This document shows, one piece after another, positions 16,598 through 24,932 of a stretch of DNA of 37,535 nt. The stretch lies in the NCBI GenBank assembly GCA_023391015.1, contig JAEWBT010000124.1, positions 1 to 37,535 of the forward strand. Reading direction: 5' to 3'. This stretch comes from Bacteroidota bacterium (GTDB taxonomy: Bacteria > Bacteroidota > Bacteroidia > Chitinophagales > Chitinophagaceae). Under the pieces are notes generated by a model that did no database searches, had not been told where the DNA came from, and saw only the letters and a list, made by a program, of their open reading frames with translations. Numbering within the stretch: the first letter of the stretch is position 1; each line of letters begins with the position of its first letter. The translations under genes were made by a program, and so were the position numbers.

Positions 16598-17887
16598 ATG
16601 GTGGATGTATTGCTGGGCCTACAATGGGGCGACGAAGGCAAAGGCAAAATTGTTGATTTCCTGGCAGCCCGCTACGACGTGATTGCCCGTTTTCAGGGTG
16701 GCCCCAACGCCGGCCACACGCTCTACGTGGAAGGCCAAAAGGTGGTGCTCCATACCGTTCCGTCGGGTATTTTTCATACGCACTGTCAAAACCTGATTGG
16801 CAACGGCGTGGTGATCGATCCGGTAACGTTGATGAAGGAACTGGATACCATTACCGGATTGGTGCCCGATGCGCTGGACCGGCTGTTTGTGGCTTCGCGG
16901 GCGCATCTCATCCTGCCCACACACCGCGCCCTGGACGCCGCTTCCGAAGCTGCCAAAGGCGTGGAGAAAATCGGCTCAACGCTCAAAGGGATTGGCCCGG
17001 CTTACATGGATAAAACCGGCCGGAACGGCCTGCGCGTCGGCGACATTCTCAGCCCCGACTTCGACAAACGCTACGCCAAAATCCGGGAAAAACACGTGCA
17101 ATTGCTATCGCATTATGACACGGTAGTAGAATGGCAGGCCTGGGAAGAATCGTTTCTTAACAGCGTGGAAAAACTGCGCCGTCTGCAAATCGTGGACGGC
17201 GAATATTGGATAGAAGCTCAGCTTTCTGCGGGTAAAAAAATCCTGGCCGAAGGGGCGCAAGGCTCGATGCTCGATGTGGATTTTGGCACGTATCCGTTTG
17301 TAACATCGAGCAACACCCTTTCCGCAGGTGCCTGCGCCGGACTGGGCATTGCGCCATCGCGTATCGGTGAAGTATTTGGGATCACCAAAGCCTACTGCAC
17401 ACGCGTGGGCTCCGGACCGTTCCCAACCGAGTTGCATGGCGAAGAAGGCGACGCACTGCGAAAAGCGGGTGGTGAATTTGGCGCGACTACGGGCCGGCCC
17501 CGCCGCTGCGGCTGGATCGACCTTGTAGCCCTGCGCTACGCCTGCCTTTTGAGCGGGGTTACGCAACTTATCATCACCAAAACCGACGTGCTGGATTCGT
17601 TCTCGCCCTTAAAAGTGTGCGTAGCCTATAAAAGCGGGGGGCAAGAAACCATCCAAATGCCATTTGACCTGGCCGATGCAGCCATAGAACCGGTTTATAT
17701 GGAGTTGGAAGGCTGGAAAGACACGCCGCTTTCTGAAGTAAAATCTTTGGCCGGCCTTCCCCGGACCTTCGTGGATTACAGCCAGTTTATTGAGGATTAT
17801 CTGGGCGTTCCGGTCCGCTACATCTCCAATGGTGTAAACCGCGAACAACTGCTGCATAAACCAGCTGCGGCGGAAAGTACCGTATAA
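16598..17887 (+). CDS. purA: Adenylosuccinate synthase
   Basis: It joins aspartate to IMP using GTP, the first step from IMP to AMP. The 429 residues have the family length. The GTP loop LGLQWGDEGKGKIVDF (GDEGKGK at 11-17) carries the catalytic aspartate, and the second catalytic residue is His40 in GGPNAGHTLY. The signatures GIGPAYMDKTGRNGLR, EGAQGSMLDVDFGTYPFVTSSN, TRVGSGPFPTEL and EFGATTGRPRRCGWID follow. With guaB it splits IMP between AMP and GMP. About 290 bp of repeat-bearing, gene-free DNA precede it. No clear promoter consensus was found, though TACTTTCC occurs near 16500. Confidence 0.97.
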   Translation: MVDVLLGLQWGDEGKGKIVDFLAARYDVIARFQGGPNAGHTLYVEGQKVVLHTVPSGIFHTHCQNLIGNGVVIDPVTLMKELDTITGLVPDALDRLFVASRAHLILPTHRALDAASEAAKGVEKIGSTLKGIGPAYMDKTGRNGLRVGDILSPDFDKRYAKIREKHVQLLSHYDTVVEWQAWEESFLNSVEKLRRLQIVDGEYWIEAQLSAGKKILAEGAQGSMLDVDFGTYPFVTSSNTLSAGACAGLGIAPSRIGEVFGITKAYCTRVGSGPFPTELHGEEGDALRKAGGEFGATTGRPRRCGWIDLVALRYACLLSGVTQLIITKTDVLDSFSPLKVCVAYKSGGQETIQMPFDLADAAIEPVYMELEGWKDTPLSEVKSLAGLPRTFVDYSQFIEDYLGVPVRYISNGVNREQLLHKPAAAESTV

Positions 17888-17910
17888 AAACCGGAAAAAA
17901 ATTTTGCTTT

Positions 17911-17941
17911 TTTGCCGTTCCCGTCAAAATTTTGACCTTCG
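17911..17941 (+). promoter_or_regulatory. Promoter of the Lys/Asp-rich gene and pabB
   Basis: TTTG (17911-17914), a 19-bp spacer and GACCTTCG (17934-17941) match the TTTG-N19-TAnnTTCG pattern with one mismatch. A CAAAATTTTG palindrome fills the end of the spacer. Confidence 0.45.
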
Positions 17942-17972
17942 GATTTTACAGACCCCAACTGCATACGAAACC

Positions 17973-18404
17973 ATGAAAACGAACCCTGAAAAGAAAGCGG
18001 CACCTGCAAAAAAGGCTGCCGCTAAGGAAACTGCTTCTAAAAAAGCAACGCCTGCGAAAAAGGCTTCTAAAAAGGCCGATGGCGACGAAGTAGAAGAGGA
18101 AAAGAAAGCAGCCGCTGCCAAGGCTACCGCGCCCAAGAAAACAGCTTCCAAACGTCCTGCTGATGAGGATGACGACGATGAGGACGACATCGACGACATC
18201 GACGACATGGACCGCATGGACGAAGAAGACGACGACTTTGAGATGGACAAAGACTTTGAAGAATTCGACATGCCAAAGTCAAAAAGCGGCGGTGGCCGTA
18301 AGAAATCGGATGAAGACGACCACCTCGGCTTTGACGACGAGTTCAAAGACCTCGGCTTTGACACGCGCGGTGGCGGTTATGACGATGATGACGACGATTT
18401 TTAA
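17973..18404 (+). CDS. Histone-like Lys/Ala-rich protein with acidic tail
   Basis: This 143-residue low-complexity protein has two halves of opposite charge. Residues 1 to about 65 are rich in Lys, Ala and Pro with PAKKA-type repeats (EKKAAPAKKAAAKE, TPAKKASKK), like bacterial histone H1-type proteins. The rest is strongly acidic (DEDDDDEDDIDDIDD and a C-terminal run of Asp) with a basic KSKSGGGRKKS island. A DNA- or nucleoid-binding role for the basic half is inferred from composition only. The ATG at 17973 (MKTNPEKKAAP) is preferred over an upstream frame at 17904, which would include the promoter. pabB starts 16 bp after its stop, so the two probably share a transcript. Confidence 0.8.
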   Translation: MKTNPEKKAAPAKKAAAKETASKKATPAKKASKKADGDEVEEEKKAAAAKATAPKKTASKRPADEDDDDEDDIDDIDDMDRMDEEDDDFEMDKDFEEFDMPKSKSGGGRKKSDEDDHLGFDDEFKDLGFDTRGGGYDDDDDDF

Positions 18405-18419
18405 GGCAAAACAACCTGC

Positions 18420-19682
18420 ATGGCATATTTCTGGCCTGCCGACCCCGAACTTTTTGTAGAAAAGGCGCTGAACTGGGCTTCCCGGTTCAGCCCTTTTGTT
18501 TTGCTCCACTCCTGCGGTTACCCCGATCCGTATGGTAAGTATGAGTGGCTGCTGGCAGTAGGGGCGAAAGCCCGTTTTGAGAGCTGGGAAGCGCTGCGGA
18601 CGCAGGCTGCGAATGACTGGCTATTTGGCCACCTGAGCTATGAGGCGCACCGGCAAATGGGTGTTTTTACGGACGCGTTGCCGGAAGCAAAAGAGACTTT
18701 TCCCCCAGTCTTTTTTTTCATTCCGGAAGTGGTGGTTGGAAAGAAACGAGGAAGTGAAGCTGTGTTTATTTTTTCCGGAAAGGGGGCTGCCGAAGCGGTT
18801 TTTAAGGAAATAGAAGCTGCTCATTTTCCGGAAATTTCATTGCCCAAAGGCGCTTTTAAAAAGGTGTTTGAGCGGGAAGAATATTGCGAAATCATTCAAA
18901 AGCTCCGTGCGCACATCTACGAGGGCGACTGCTACGAGATTAATTTCTGCAACCGGCGCGAAGCTTTTTTTTCGGAAATTCCGGATCCGGTGGCTGTCTT
19001 CCAAGCGCTGCACAAGGCATCGCCCGCACCTTTCAGCGCCTGCTACCGGCTTCAAAATCACTGGCTCGTATCCGCTTCGCCGGAACGCTACCTGACGCTG
19101 GACGGTACCCGGCTGGTTTCGCAACCCATCAAAGGCACAGCCCCACGTTTTGCCGATCCCACAGCCGATGCGGCCTCGCGTCTTTCCCTGCAACAATCGA
19201 TGAAAGACCAGGCAGAAAACGTGATGATTGTGGACCTCACGCGCTCGGATTTAGCCAAAGTGTGCGAAGTAGGGTCAGTGCAAGTGGAAGATTTGTTTGG
19301 TATTCAATCCTTTCCGCAGGTCTTTCAAATGGTGAGTACGGTTTCCGGAAATTTAATACCCACAAATACCCTTTGGAAAGCCATTGAAAAATCGTTTCCG
19401 ATGGGCAGCATGACAGGCGCGCCGCGGCAAAAAGTAATGGATATGATTCGTCGTTACGAAGGGCAGGAAAGAGGCCCCTTTTCCGGAGGTCTTGGCTTTA
19501 TAGATCCTGAAGGGCACGCCGATTTGAATGTAATCATCCGCTCCGTTTGGGGCGATTTTTCGGGAAATGCGGCGTTCAATACCGGCGGTGCCATTACCTG
19601 GAACAGCACTCCGGAAGGCGAATGGGAGGAATGTCTTTTAAAAGGGCGGGCTATTGAACGGTTGTTTTCCGGCCAGCAGTAG
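18420..19682 (+). CDS. pabB: Aminodeoxychorismate synthase component I
   Basis: It converts chorismate to aminodeoxychorismate for folate synthesis. The 420-residue protein has the chorismate-binding fold. The key sequence is SQPIKGTAPR, whose lysine (Lys238) is typical of PabB; TrpE has Ala at this site. Also seen are EGDCYEINFCNR, the catalytic DLTRSDLAKVCEVGSV, PMGSMTGAPRQKVMDMI and the GPFSGGLGFIDPEG end region. The N-terminal part is short and divergent. No glutamine amidotransferase (pabA) or lyase (pabC) gene is adjacent. It follows the Lys/Asp-rich gene by 16 bp. Confidence 0.92.
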   Translation: MAYFWPADPELFVEKALNWASRFSPFVLLHSCGYPDPYGKYEWLLAVGAKARFESWEALRTQAANDWLFGHLSYEAHRQMGVFTDALPEAKETFPPVFFFIPEVVVGKKRGSEAVFIFSGKGAAEAVFKEIEAAHFPEISLPKGAFKKVFEREEYCEIIQKLRAHIYEGDCYEINFCNRREAFFSEIPDPVAVFQALHKASPAPFSACYRLQNHWLVSASPERYLTLDGTRLVSQPIKGTAPRFADPTADAASRLSLQQSMKDQAENVMIVDLTRSDLAKVCEVGSVQVEDLFGIQSFPQVFQMVSTVSGNLIPTNTLWKAIEKSFPMGSMTGAPRQKVMDMIRRYEGQERGPFSGGLGFIDPEGHADLNVIIRSVWGDFSGNAAFNTGGAITWNSTPEGEWEECLLKGRAIERLFSGQQ

Positions 19683-19852
19683 GAGGTACAGGAAGCAAGA
19701 AGATCTTTTCAGAAGCAATCTATTTTTCTGTATTCTTCAATCCCAAAAAGTTAGACGTCATCTGGAAAAACGCGCTTACTGCCTGCCCACGAAATTTCGT
19801 GTATTTTCGCCGCCCGTTTCCCTAAAAAGCACCCCTTCCCACCCCTAAAAAT

Positions 19853-19860
19853 TATTTTCG
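19853..19860 (+). promoter_or_regulatory. Possible -7 box of accD
   Basis: TATTTTCG matches TAnnTTCG and ends 3 nt before the accD ATG, as in guaB. A second TATTTTCG lies at 19802-19809. Neither has a clear -33 TTTG, so the choice is open. Confidence 0.3.
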
Positions 19861-19863
19861 TTT

Positions 19864-20712
19864 ATGTCCACCTGGTTTCGCCGCATTCGACAGGGTATTC
19901 TGACCAGCACCAATGAAAAGCGCGAAGTGCCCGACGCTTTCTGGCACAAGTGCCCGGAGTGCAAAACCATCAGCACCAAAAGTGAGCTGGAAGGAAATCT
20001 GTGGGTCTGCCCAAAGTGTGGCTATCATAATCGCATCAATTCAGCGGAATATTTCAGTATTCTTTTTGACGATGGCCAGGGTGAATTGCTTTTTGAAAAT
20101 ATTGCTCCAACCGATTTTCTGGGCTTTGTGGACCAGCGCCCTTATGAAAAGCGGTTGCGCGATGCCCAGGCGGCTACCGGCCTGACCGATTCTATGACGG
20201 TTGCGGTGGGCGAGGTTTCAGGGCGGAAGCTGGTGGTGGCGTGTATGAATTTTCAGTTTATCGGCGGCTCCATGGGGTCGGTGGTGGGCGAGAAAATCTC
20301 CCGCAGTATTGACTACGCCATTGAAAACCGGCTGCCGCTTATGATTATCTCTAAAAGTGGCGGCGCGCGCATGATGGAAAGTGCTTTTTCGCTGATGCAA
20401 ATGGCCAAATCCAGCGCCAAACTGACACGCCTGGCCAAAGCCGGACTGCCCTATATTTCCTACCTGACAGACCCAACCACCGGTGGCGTAACGGCTTCCT
20501 ATGCCATGCTGGGCGATATTAATATTGCTGAGCCAAACGCGCTGATCGGCTTTGCTGGCCCACGCGTGATCAAGGAGACGATTAAGCGTGATTTACCGGA
20601 AGGCTTCCAGAAATCCGAGTTTTTGCTGGAACACGGCTTCCTGGATTTTATTATCGAGCGCAAAGACCTGAAAGCGAAGATGACCGAGCTGATTGACTGG
20701 TTTGTAAAATGA
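19864..20712 (+). CDS. accD: Acetyl-CoA carboxylase carboxyltransferase subunit beta
   Basis: It is the beta half of the carboxyltransferase that makes malonyl-CoA for fatty acid synthesis. The 282 residues have the family length. The N-terminal zinc ribbon is intact, with Cys30, Cys33, Cys49 and Cys52 (CPECKT ... CPKCGYH). The crotonase-type core follows with FQFIGGSMGSVVGEKISR, SGGARMMESAFSLMQMAK, TDPTTGGVTASYAMLGD and IGFAGPRVIKETI. accA is not adjacent. smpB starts 150 bp downstream on the same strand, separated by an inverted-repeat region. Confidence 0.97.
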   Translation: MSTWFRRIRQGILTSTNEKREVPDAFWHKCPECKTISTKSELEGNLWVCPKCGYHNRINSAEYFSILFDDGQGELLFENIAPTDFLGFVDQRPYEKRLRDAQAATGLTDSMTVAVGEVSGRKLVVACMNFQFIGGSMGSVVGEKISRSIDYAIENRLPLMIISKSGGARMMESAFSLMQMAKSSAKLTRLAKAGLPYISYLTDPTTGGVTASYAMLGDINIAEPNALIGFAGPRVIKETIKRDLPEGFQKSEFLLEHGFLDFIIERKDLKAKMTELIDWFVK

Positions 20713-20862
20713 TGTATTATGTTTCATGTGCCATGTTTCATAAGCTGCTGATTTTTCATGACTCGTTTTAACTCTTAATCAGCGTTCAAACTGAAAATCC
20801 TTGTTTTATACTTTCCTGGAAAATTTCATGCAACATGACACATGAAACATGAAATATGACAC
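20713..20862. repeat. Inverted repeat of CATGTTTCAT/ATGAAACATG arms before smpB
   Basis: The left arm (20713-20741) holds GTTTCATGTGCCATGTTTCA. The right arm (20828-20857) holds its near-complement with CACATGAAACATG, and degenerate CATGA copies continue to the smpB start. The arms of about 28 nt enclose about 86 bp. The final ACACATGAA contains the smpB start codon. A matching structure precedes prfC at 35891-36059. Confidence 0.7.
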
Positions 20863-21306
20863 ATGAAGAACATTTACCTAAAAAACCGCCCGGCGACTTA
20901 CGAATACGCCATTGAAGACCGGCTGACGGCAGGCATGGTCCTGACCGGCTCGGAAATTAAAAGTATCCGGCTGAGCCGCGTAAGCTTTGCCGACAGCTAC
21001 TGTTTTTTCCATAAAGGCGAATTGTGGGTAAAGGGATTGCACATCGCTGAATACGCCAACGCCGGCTATGCGGGCCACTTGCCGGTACACGACCGCAAGC
21101 TGCTGCTCACCAAAAAAGAGTTGCGAAAATGGCAGCAGAAGATTAAGGAAAAAGGCTTTACCATCGTGCCGCTGGCCGTTTTTATCAACGAAAAAGGCTA
21201 CGCTAAAATGGATGTAGGGTTAGGACGTGGTAAAAAACTGCATGACAAGCGCGACAGCATTAAAGAGCGTGATGTGCAGCGCAGTCTGCGGAGTGGGGAG
21301 GCGTAA
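20863..21306 (+). CDS. smpB: SsrA-binding protein SmpB
   Basis: It binds tmRNA and brings it to stalled ribosomes for trans-translation. The 147 residues fit the family. The conserved segments are KNRPATYEYAIEDRLTAGMVLTGSEIKSIR, VSFADSYCFF, LHIAEYANAGYAGHLPVHDRKLLL and the C-terminal GLGRGKKLHDKRDSIKERD, whose basic tail enters the decoding site. No ssrA (tmRNA) gene was found near it. The ATG at 20863 lies within a CATGAAAC-type repeat like the one at prfC, another translation-rescue gene. Confidence 0.96.
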   Translation: MKNIYLKNRPATYEYAIEDRLTAGMVLTGSEIKSIRLSRVSFADSYCFFHKGELWVKGLHIAEYANAGYAGHLPVHDRKLLLTKKELRKWQQKIKEKGFTIVPLAVFINEKGYAKMDVGLGRGKKLHDKRDSIKERDVQRSLRSGEA

Positions 21307-21355
21307 TGGATAAGACTTTTAGTCTACTATTTTCCGGAAATCTGTAGCACTCGTC

Positions 21356-22054
21356 TTAAAAATCAATCTCTTCAAAGAGGTCTTCCAGATAAACCGGCTG
21401 CCGGTTTTGAAGGTTCTTCCAGGTGGTCTTTGGGTTTTCCGGCCCTTCAAATTCGTTGGTTCCGGTAATCTCTTTTCGCTTTCCGGTAGAGAAGTTGATA
21501 CTGGTGGCGCTGCTTTCGCCGGAGGCGCGGTGGAGGCTTTTGGAATCAAACCCAATCAGTTGCATCCGGTTGGCTTGCCAGCGCAATGTGTAGGTATTGT
21601 GAGTGATATACCACGAGCCGCAGCTGTACCAGTATTGCAGGTCAATTTTTAAAAGGCCTTTCTCAATGGCAATGCCACCATCTTGCATCAGCGGGTCGGC
21701 GAGGCACGATTGCACGTCGCTGTTTTCGCTCGGCAGTAAGCCTTTATTCTGCGCTATTTTCCGGAAATTTCCGCCTCCCGTTCCGGCCAGGATGAAAAGA
21801 ATGCGGTCGTTGAGGTTCAGGGTGTCCAGGCCCAACCGGTCGGGTTCTACCTGAAAATTCCCGGGATCGGTATTCTCCACTACCAAAGCTAAATCCGAAA
21901 CACCGTCTTTATTCAAGTCACCTGTGGCCTCGGTCAGCAGCCGGTAACCTTTAGGAATAAAGCTTTCCTTACTGCCCACGGATTGCGCAAAGCTACCAAT
22001 GGCGCAGAACGTCAGAACCCCTGTGAGGGCTATGCAAAGCCCCAAAATTCGCAT
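21356..22054 (-). CDS. Exported protein with FG-GAP-like calcium motif
   Basis: This 232-residue protein has a signal peptide (MRILGLCIALTGVLTFCAIGSFAQ). Near the N-terminus is LTEATGDLNKDGVSDLALVVENT, in which DLNKDGVSD is the Dx[DN]xDG-type calcium loop of FG-GAP/VCBS repeats. The rest (RILFILAGTGGGNFRKIAQN, DLQYWYSCGSWYITHNTYTLRWQ) matches a kind of Bacteroidota periplasmic protein of unknown function. There is no sorting domain, so it is probably periplasmic. It is convergent with smpB, 49 bp away, with no clear terminator. A small lipoprotein gene lies just upstream on the same strand (23 bp). Confidence 0.8.
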   Translation of the reverse strand: MRILGLCIALTGVLTFCAIGSFAQSVGSKESFIPKGYRLLTEATGDLNKDGVSDLALVVENTDPGNFQVEPDRLGLDTLNLNDRILFILAGTGGGNFRKIAQNKGLLPSENSDVQSCLADPLMQDGGIAIEKGLLKIDLQYWYSCGSWYITHNTYTLRWQANRMQLIGFDSKSLHRASGESSATSINFSTGKRKEITGTNEFEGPENPKTTWKNLQNRQPVYLEDLFEEIDF

Positions 22055-22077
22055 GATTTCCGGAAATTTTTAAAAGC

Positions 22078-22422
22078 TCAACGCTGTGCTTTCCACACGA
22101 TTTTCTGAGAATGTGCATTGGAAAATGGTTCGCCGTTAATCTTCATATTGCCTGTGATGCCACCAAGATTACCAAGCAACTGACAGTTTTTATCCAGCAC
22201 TGCATCGGTCATATCCGCGCCACAGGTGCCGTGATGCAGTACAAAAACGGTCTTGCCCTGAAAAATATATTCAGCGACGTAGGCATCATCGCAAGGAGTG
22301 TCTTTGGACCAGGTGGCGATCGATGTGTCCAGACAAGGAGAAAGGCTGGCGGTAGGAGCCGCTTTCTTTGTACAGGAAACCAGAATGATTGGAGTGGCAA
22401 AAAGCAGAAGGAGGGTGCGCAT
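22078..22422 (-). CDS. Small lipoprotein, DUF6970-like
   Basis: This is a 114-residue lipoprotein. The signal peptide MRTLLLLFATPIILVSC has lipobox ILVSC with lipidated Cys17. The mature domain contains SPCLDTSIATW, VAEYIFQGKTVFVLHHGTCGADMTDAVLDKNCQLLGNLGGITG, with four cysteines that could form disulfides. The pattern recalls DUF6970 of Bacteroidota (from memory, not searched). It is 23 bp upstream of the FG-GAP-like gene on the same strand, so the two are probably an operon of exported proteins. Confidence 0.8.
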   Translation of the reverse strand: MRTLLLLFATPIILVSCTKKAAPTASLSPCLDTSIATWSKDTPCDDAYVAEYIFQGKTVFVLHHGTCGADMTDAVLDKNCQLLGNLGGITGNMKINGEPFSNAHSQKIVWKAQR

Positions 22423-22590
22423 AGCGTAAAAATGGCACTAATTTCCGGAAATGAAAGGAAAATTTTCGAGTGTCAAAGATGCGATACCTGCCTATATTGT
22501 TTAATGAAAAATGAATATCAATATTGTGCTTTAGTTGTTGTGTAACTTTTCTAAACCAAAACGCTCCTGTATGTAGCTTTCTGAAATAAA

Positions 22591-22618
22591 AAAGCGCTGC
22601 TCCCTAGAGCAGCGCTTT
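22591..22618 (-). terminator. Terminator of gltA
   Basis: AAAGCGCTGCTC and GAGCAGCGCTTT form a perfect 12-bp stem with the loop CCTA, flanked by A and T runs, 18 bp after the gltA stop. Confidence 0.85.
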
Positions 22619-22635
22619 AAAAAATCCGAAAAATC

Positions 22636-23955
22636 TTAAGCCGTAGCCGCTTTCTCCGCCACATAGGCCTGCGCCCACTCGGTGGTAAACGATTTCGGGC
22701 GTTCAATGGGGAAGCCCAGCGCACGATCCCAGCACAGCGAAGCGAGCACGCCCAGTGCACGACTCACACCAAAGAGAACTGTGTAGAAATCTTCTTCTAC
22801 CAAGCCGTAATGCTTCAGCAGTGCGCCGGAATGCGCGTCCACGTTTGGCCATGGATTTTTGATTTTTCCGGTCGCTTCCAGAATGGCGGGTGCTACTTCA
22901 TACACGTTCCAAACCGTTTTTACGGTTGGGTCGTCGGGACAGTGTTTTTTCGCAAATTCCATTTGCGCGGTAAAGCGCGGGTCGGTTTGGCGCAGCACAG
23001 CGTGGCCATATCCCGGCACCACTTTTCCTTCGGCCAGCGTTTGTTTGATATAGGCGGCAATCTGCTCTTTGGAAGGCTCCTGCGTACCCAGTTTTTCCTG
23101 CAATTCCTCAATCCAGCGAATTACTTCCTGATTGGCCAGGCCATGCAGCGGACCTGCCAGGCCGGTCATACCAGCGGTCAGCGCCAGGTACGGGTCGCTC
23201 AGTGCAGAGCCTACCAGATGGGTAGCGTGGGCCGAAACGTTGCCGCCTTCGTGGTCAGAGTGGATAGTCATATACAGACGCATCAGTTCTTTAAACTGCT
23301 CGTCTTTAAAGCCCATCATGTGTGCAAAGTTGGCGCTCCAGTCGAGCATACCGTCAGGCTGAATGTGCTTGCCGCCTTTGTATTTGCGGCGGTAGATATA
23401 AGCGGCTACGCGGGGCAGGCGGGCAATAAGGGTCATGGTGTCTTCATACACGTAGTCCCAGTATTCTTTTTTAGAAATGCCTTCAGCGTAAGCTTCAGCA
23501 AATTTGCTTTCCGTTTGCAGCGAAAGAATAGCCGCGCAAAACTGCGTCATCGGGTGGGTGGTTACCGGCAAGCTCTCAATCACGTCGAAGACGTGCTTGG
23601 GAACGTGCGAGCGACGCGCCCAGGTTGCTGAGATGTGAGAAGCGTCTTCATCGGTCGGCAATTCACCGGTCAGCAGCAGGTAAAACAATCCTTCGGGACA
23701 AGGCTCTTTGCCGCCATCTACTTTAGGCAGCTTTTCGCGCAGTTGCGGAATTGAGTAGCCCCGGAAACGGATACCATCGTTGGCGTCCAGCAGGGAAGTT
23801 TCGGTAACCAGCGCCGGAATGCCACGGGCACCCTGATAAGCCTGTGCCAGCGTTACTTCGCCCAGCGAGGTGTCGCCGTGGTCTGAAAGAAGCGTTTTGA
23901 TTTCTGCTGCCAGCTTGTCGGCAACCTCTTTAAAGCGGTCTTTTACGTAGCCCAT
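22636..23955 (-). CDS. gltA: Citrate synthase, mitochondrial (eukaryote-like) type
   Basis: It condenses oxaloacetate and acetyl-CoA to citrate, the entry step of the TCA cycle. The 439 residues resemble mitochondrial citrate synthase more than the E. coli GltA type. The long segment from IHSDHEGGNVSAHATHLVGS to AGPLHGLANQEV is nearly the eukaryotic sequence. The substrate and catalytic residues are His235, His271, His318 (VPGYGHAVLR) and Asp373 (NVDAHSGALLKHYG), close to the numbering of the pig enzyme. No mitochondrial targeting peptide is present. The gene is monocistronic, with a TAACTTTG box about 65 nt upstream. Confidence 0.95.
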   Translation of the reverse strand: MGYVKDRFKEVADKLAAEIKTLLSDHGDTSLGEVTLAQAYQGARGIPALVTETSLLDANDGIRFRGYSIPQLREKLPKVDGGKEPCPEGLFYLLLTGELPTDEDASHISATWARRSHVPKHVFDVIESLPVTTHPMTQFCAAILSLQTESKFAEAYAEGISKKEYWDYVYEDTMTLIARLPRVAAYIYRRKYKGGKHIQPDGMLDWSANFAHMMGFKDEQFKELMRLYMTIHSDHEGGNVSAHATHLVGSALSDPYLALTAGMTGLAGPLHGLANQEVIRWIEELQEKLGTQEPSKEQIAAYIKQTLAEGKVVPGYGHAVLRQTDPRFTAQMEFAKKHCPDDPTVKTVWNVYEVAPAILEATGKIKNPWPNVDAHSGALLKHYGLVEEDFYTVLFGVSRALGVLASLCWDRALGFPIERPKSFTTEWAQAYVAEKAATA

Positions 23956-24020
23956 GAGTTGTTTAAAAGATGAAAGGCAAAAGAGAACAACAAAATTCTC
24001 CTCCTTGTTTGGAACGGGGC

Positions 24021-24028
24021 CAAAGTTA
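24021..24028 (-). promoter_or_regulatory. -7 box of gltA
   Basis: TAACTTTG on the minus strand matches TAnnTTTG. A -33 TTTG exists only at a long spacing (24 bp). The rest of the 23956-24302 gap shows nothing else I can support. Confidence 0.4.
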
Positions 24029-24302
24029 ATGGTTATTGACGGCCAACGGAATCAAAAATTTCAATGCTCAAATTGATATTGTAGGTGTGTTATATTGCGC
24101 AATTGTCTCTAATGAAAGAAGCACACAGCCTGATTGAAAACCCACTCTTAAAGTTATGTTTAGCTTTGTAATATTTATTATGTAAAACAAAATATTGTTT
24201 CTCAGAATGTAGAAAAGCTCAGACAGAGGCAGTTTTATTCGGGACGGCCATTCACACCCAAGCGGATGAGGACGCTCTAACAATCCGTTTTTTGTAAAGT
24301 CC

Positions 24303-24310
24303 TACCTTCG
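24303..24310 (+). promoter_or_regulatory. -7 box of the metal-uptake trio
   Basis: TACCTTCG, identical to the guaB box, lies 12 nt before the GTG start at 24323. No correctly spaced -33 element is visible. Confidence 0.35.
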
Positions 24311-24322
24311 CACCACTTTTTT

Positions 24323-24682
24323 GTGAAACACCCGGTCGTCCGAATTCCGCTTTCCCTGCTGCTGGCGCTGCTGATTTTATTCGGCGGCACGGCCAAGGAG
24401 TTTGTACACCAGTTCACCGGCCACACCGATACCGTTCACACTTCGTGCACCTCTTCCTGCGCCGAAACCAAAGACGGATTAGCCTTTCACACCCCGCACC
24501 ACCACTGCGATTTTTTGCAGCTGGCCCTGGCGGCTTTCACCGATACACCCGTCTTTGACTGGCTGCCGGCACCGCTGCTGCTGCAACATATCTCCAGCCA
24601 CCAACCCGCCTCCAATGGAGTCGTGCTTTCGGTTGTGGTCGCTTCTTATCAGGGAAGGGGCCCACCAGCTTTTCTTTCCTAA
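24323..24682 (+). CDS. Small exported His/Cys-rich protein
   Basis: This 119-residue protein of unknown function starts with GTG at 24323. A hydrophobic N-terminal segment (IPLSLLLALLILFGGTAKEF) is a signal peptide or anchor. The mature part has many possible metal ligands: HQFTGHTDTVHTSCTSSC, then HTPHHHCDFLQL. It ends YQGRGPPAFLS, a tail like those of DUF2946-type small metal-associated proteins. It is directly upstream of a TonB-dependent receptor and a lipoprotein on the same strand, which suggests a periplasmic metal-binding role in the same system. That role is inferred from composition and position only. Confidence 0.7.
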   Translation: MKHPVVRIPLSLLLALLILFGGTAKEFVHQFTGHTDTVHTSCTSSCAETKDGLAFHTPHHHCDFLQLALAAFTDTPVFDWLPAPLLLQHISSHQPASNGVVLSVVVASYQGRGPPAFLS

Positions 24683-24932
24683 AAAAAATTCCGGAACGGC
24701 TACGAGCACCTTTGTGCGTTTTTTGAAATGCCGTTCCACAGCGCAGCTCCAAATCCAGGCTGCCTTTTCCTACGTGCCGCTTAGGGTTTAAATTCCGGAA
24801 AAAGCCTTTTGCTTTCCGGAATCCGGAAACGCTTTTTGCGGTTTTTCCTTTCCCGGTCTGCCTTTCTTTTCCGGTCTTTTCAAATAAAAGAAAAGCCCCT
24901 GGCACCGGTATTTTCAATCCATTCTCTATCAT

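Noticed and set aside
20713..20862. tmRNA (ssrA) next to smpB
   Set aside because: The 150-bp gap is too short, has no tRNA-like ends and no tag-peptide frame; it holds only the inverted repeat.
24068..24283. A 71-codon minus-strand frame upstream of gltA
   Set aside because: It has no promoter or family resemblance and unusually A+T-rich codons compared with the neighbours.
24683..24932. A cobalamin or other riboswitch before the TonB receptor
   Set aside because: No B12-box or other known conserved element is visible; only a distant GGAACGGC/GCCGTTCC pair and TTCCGGAA sites are seen.
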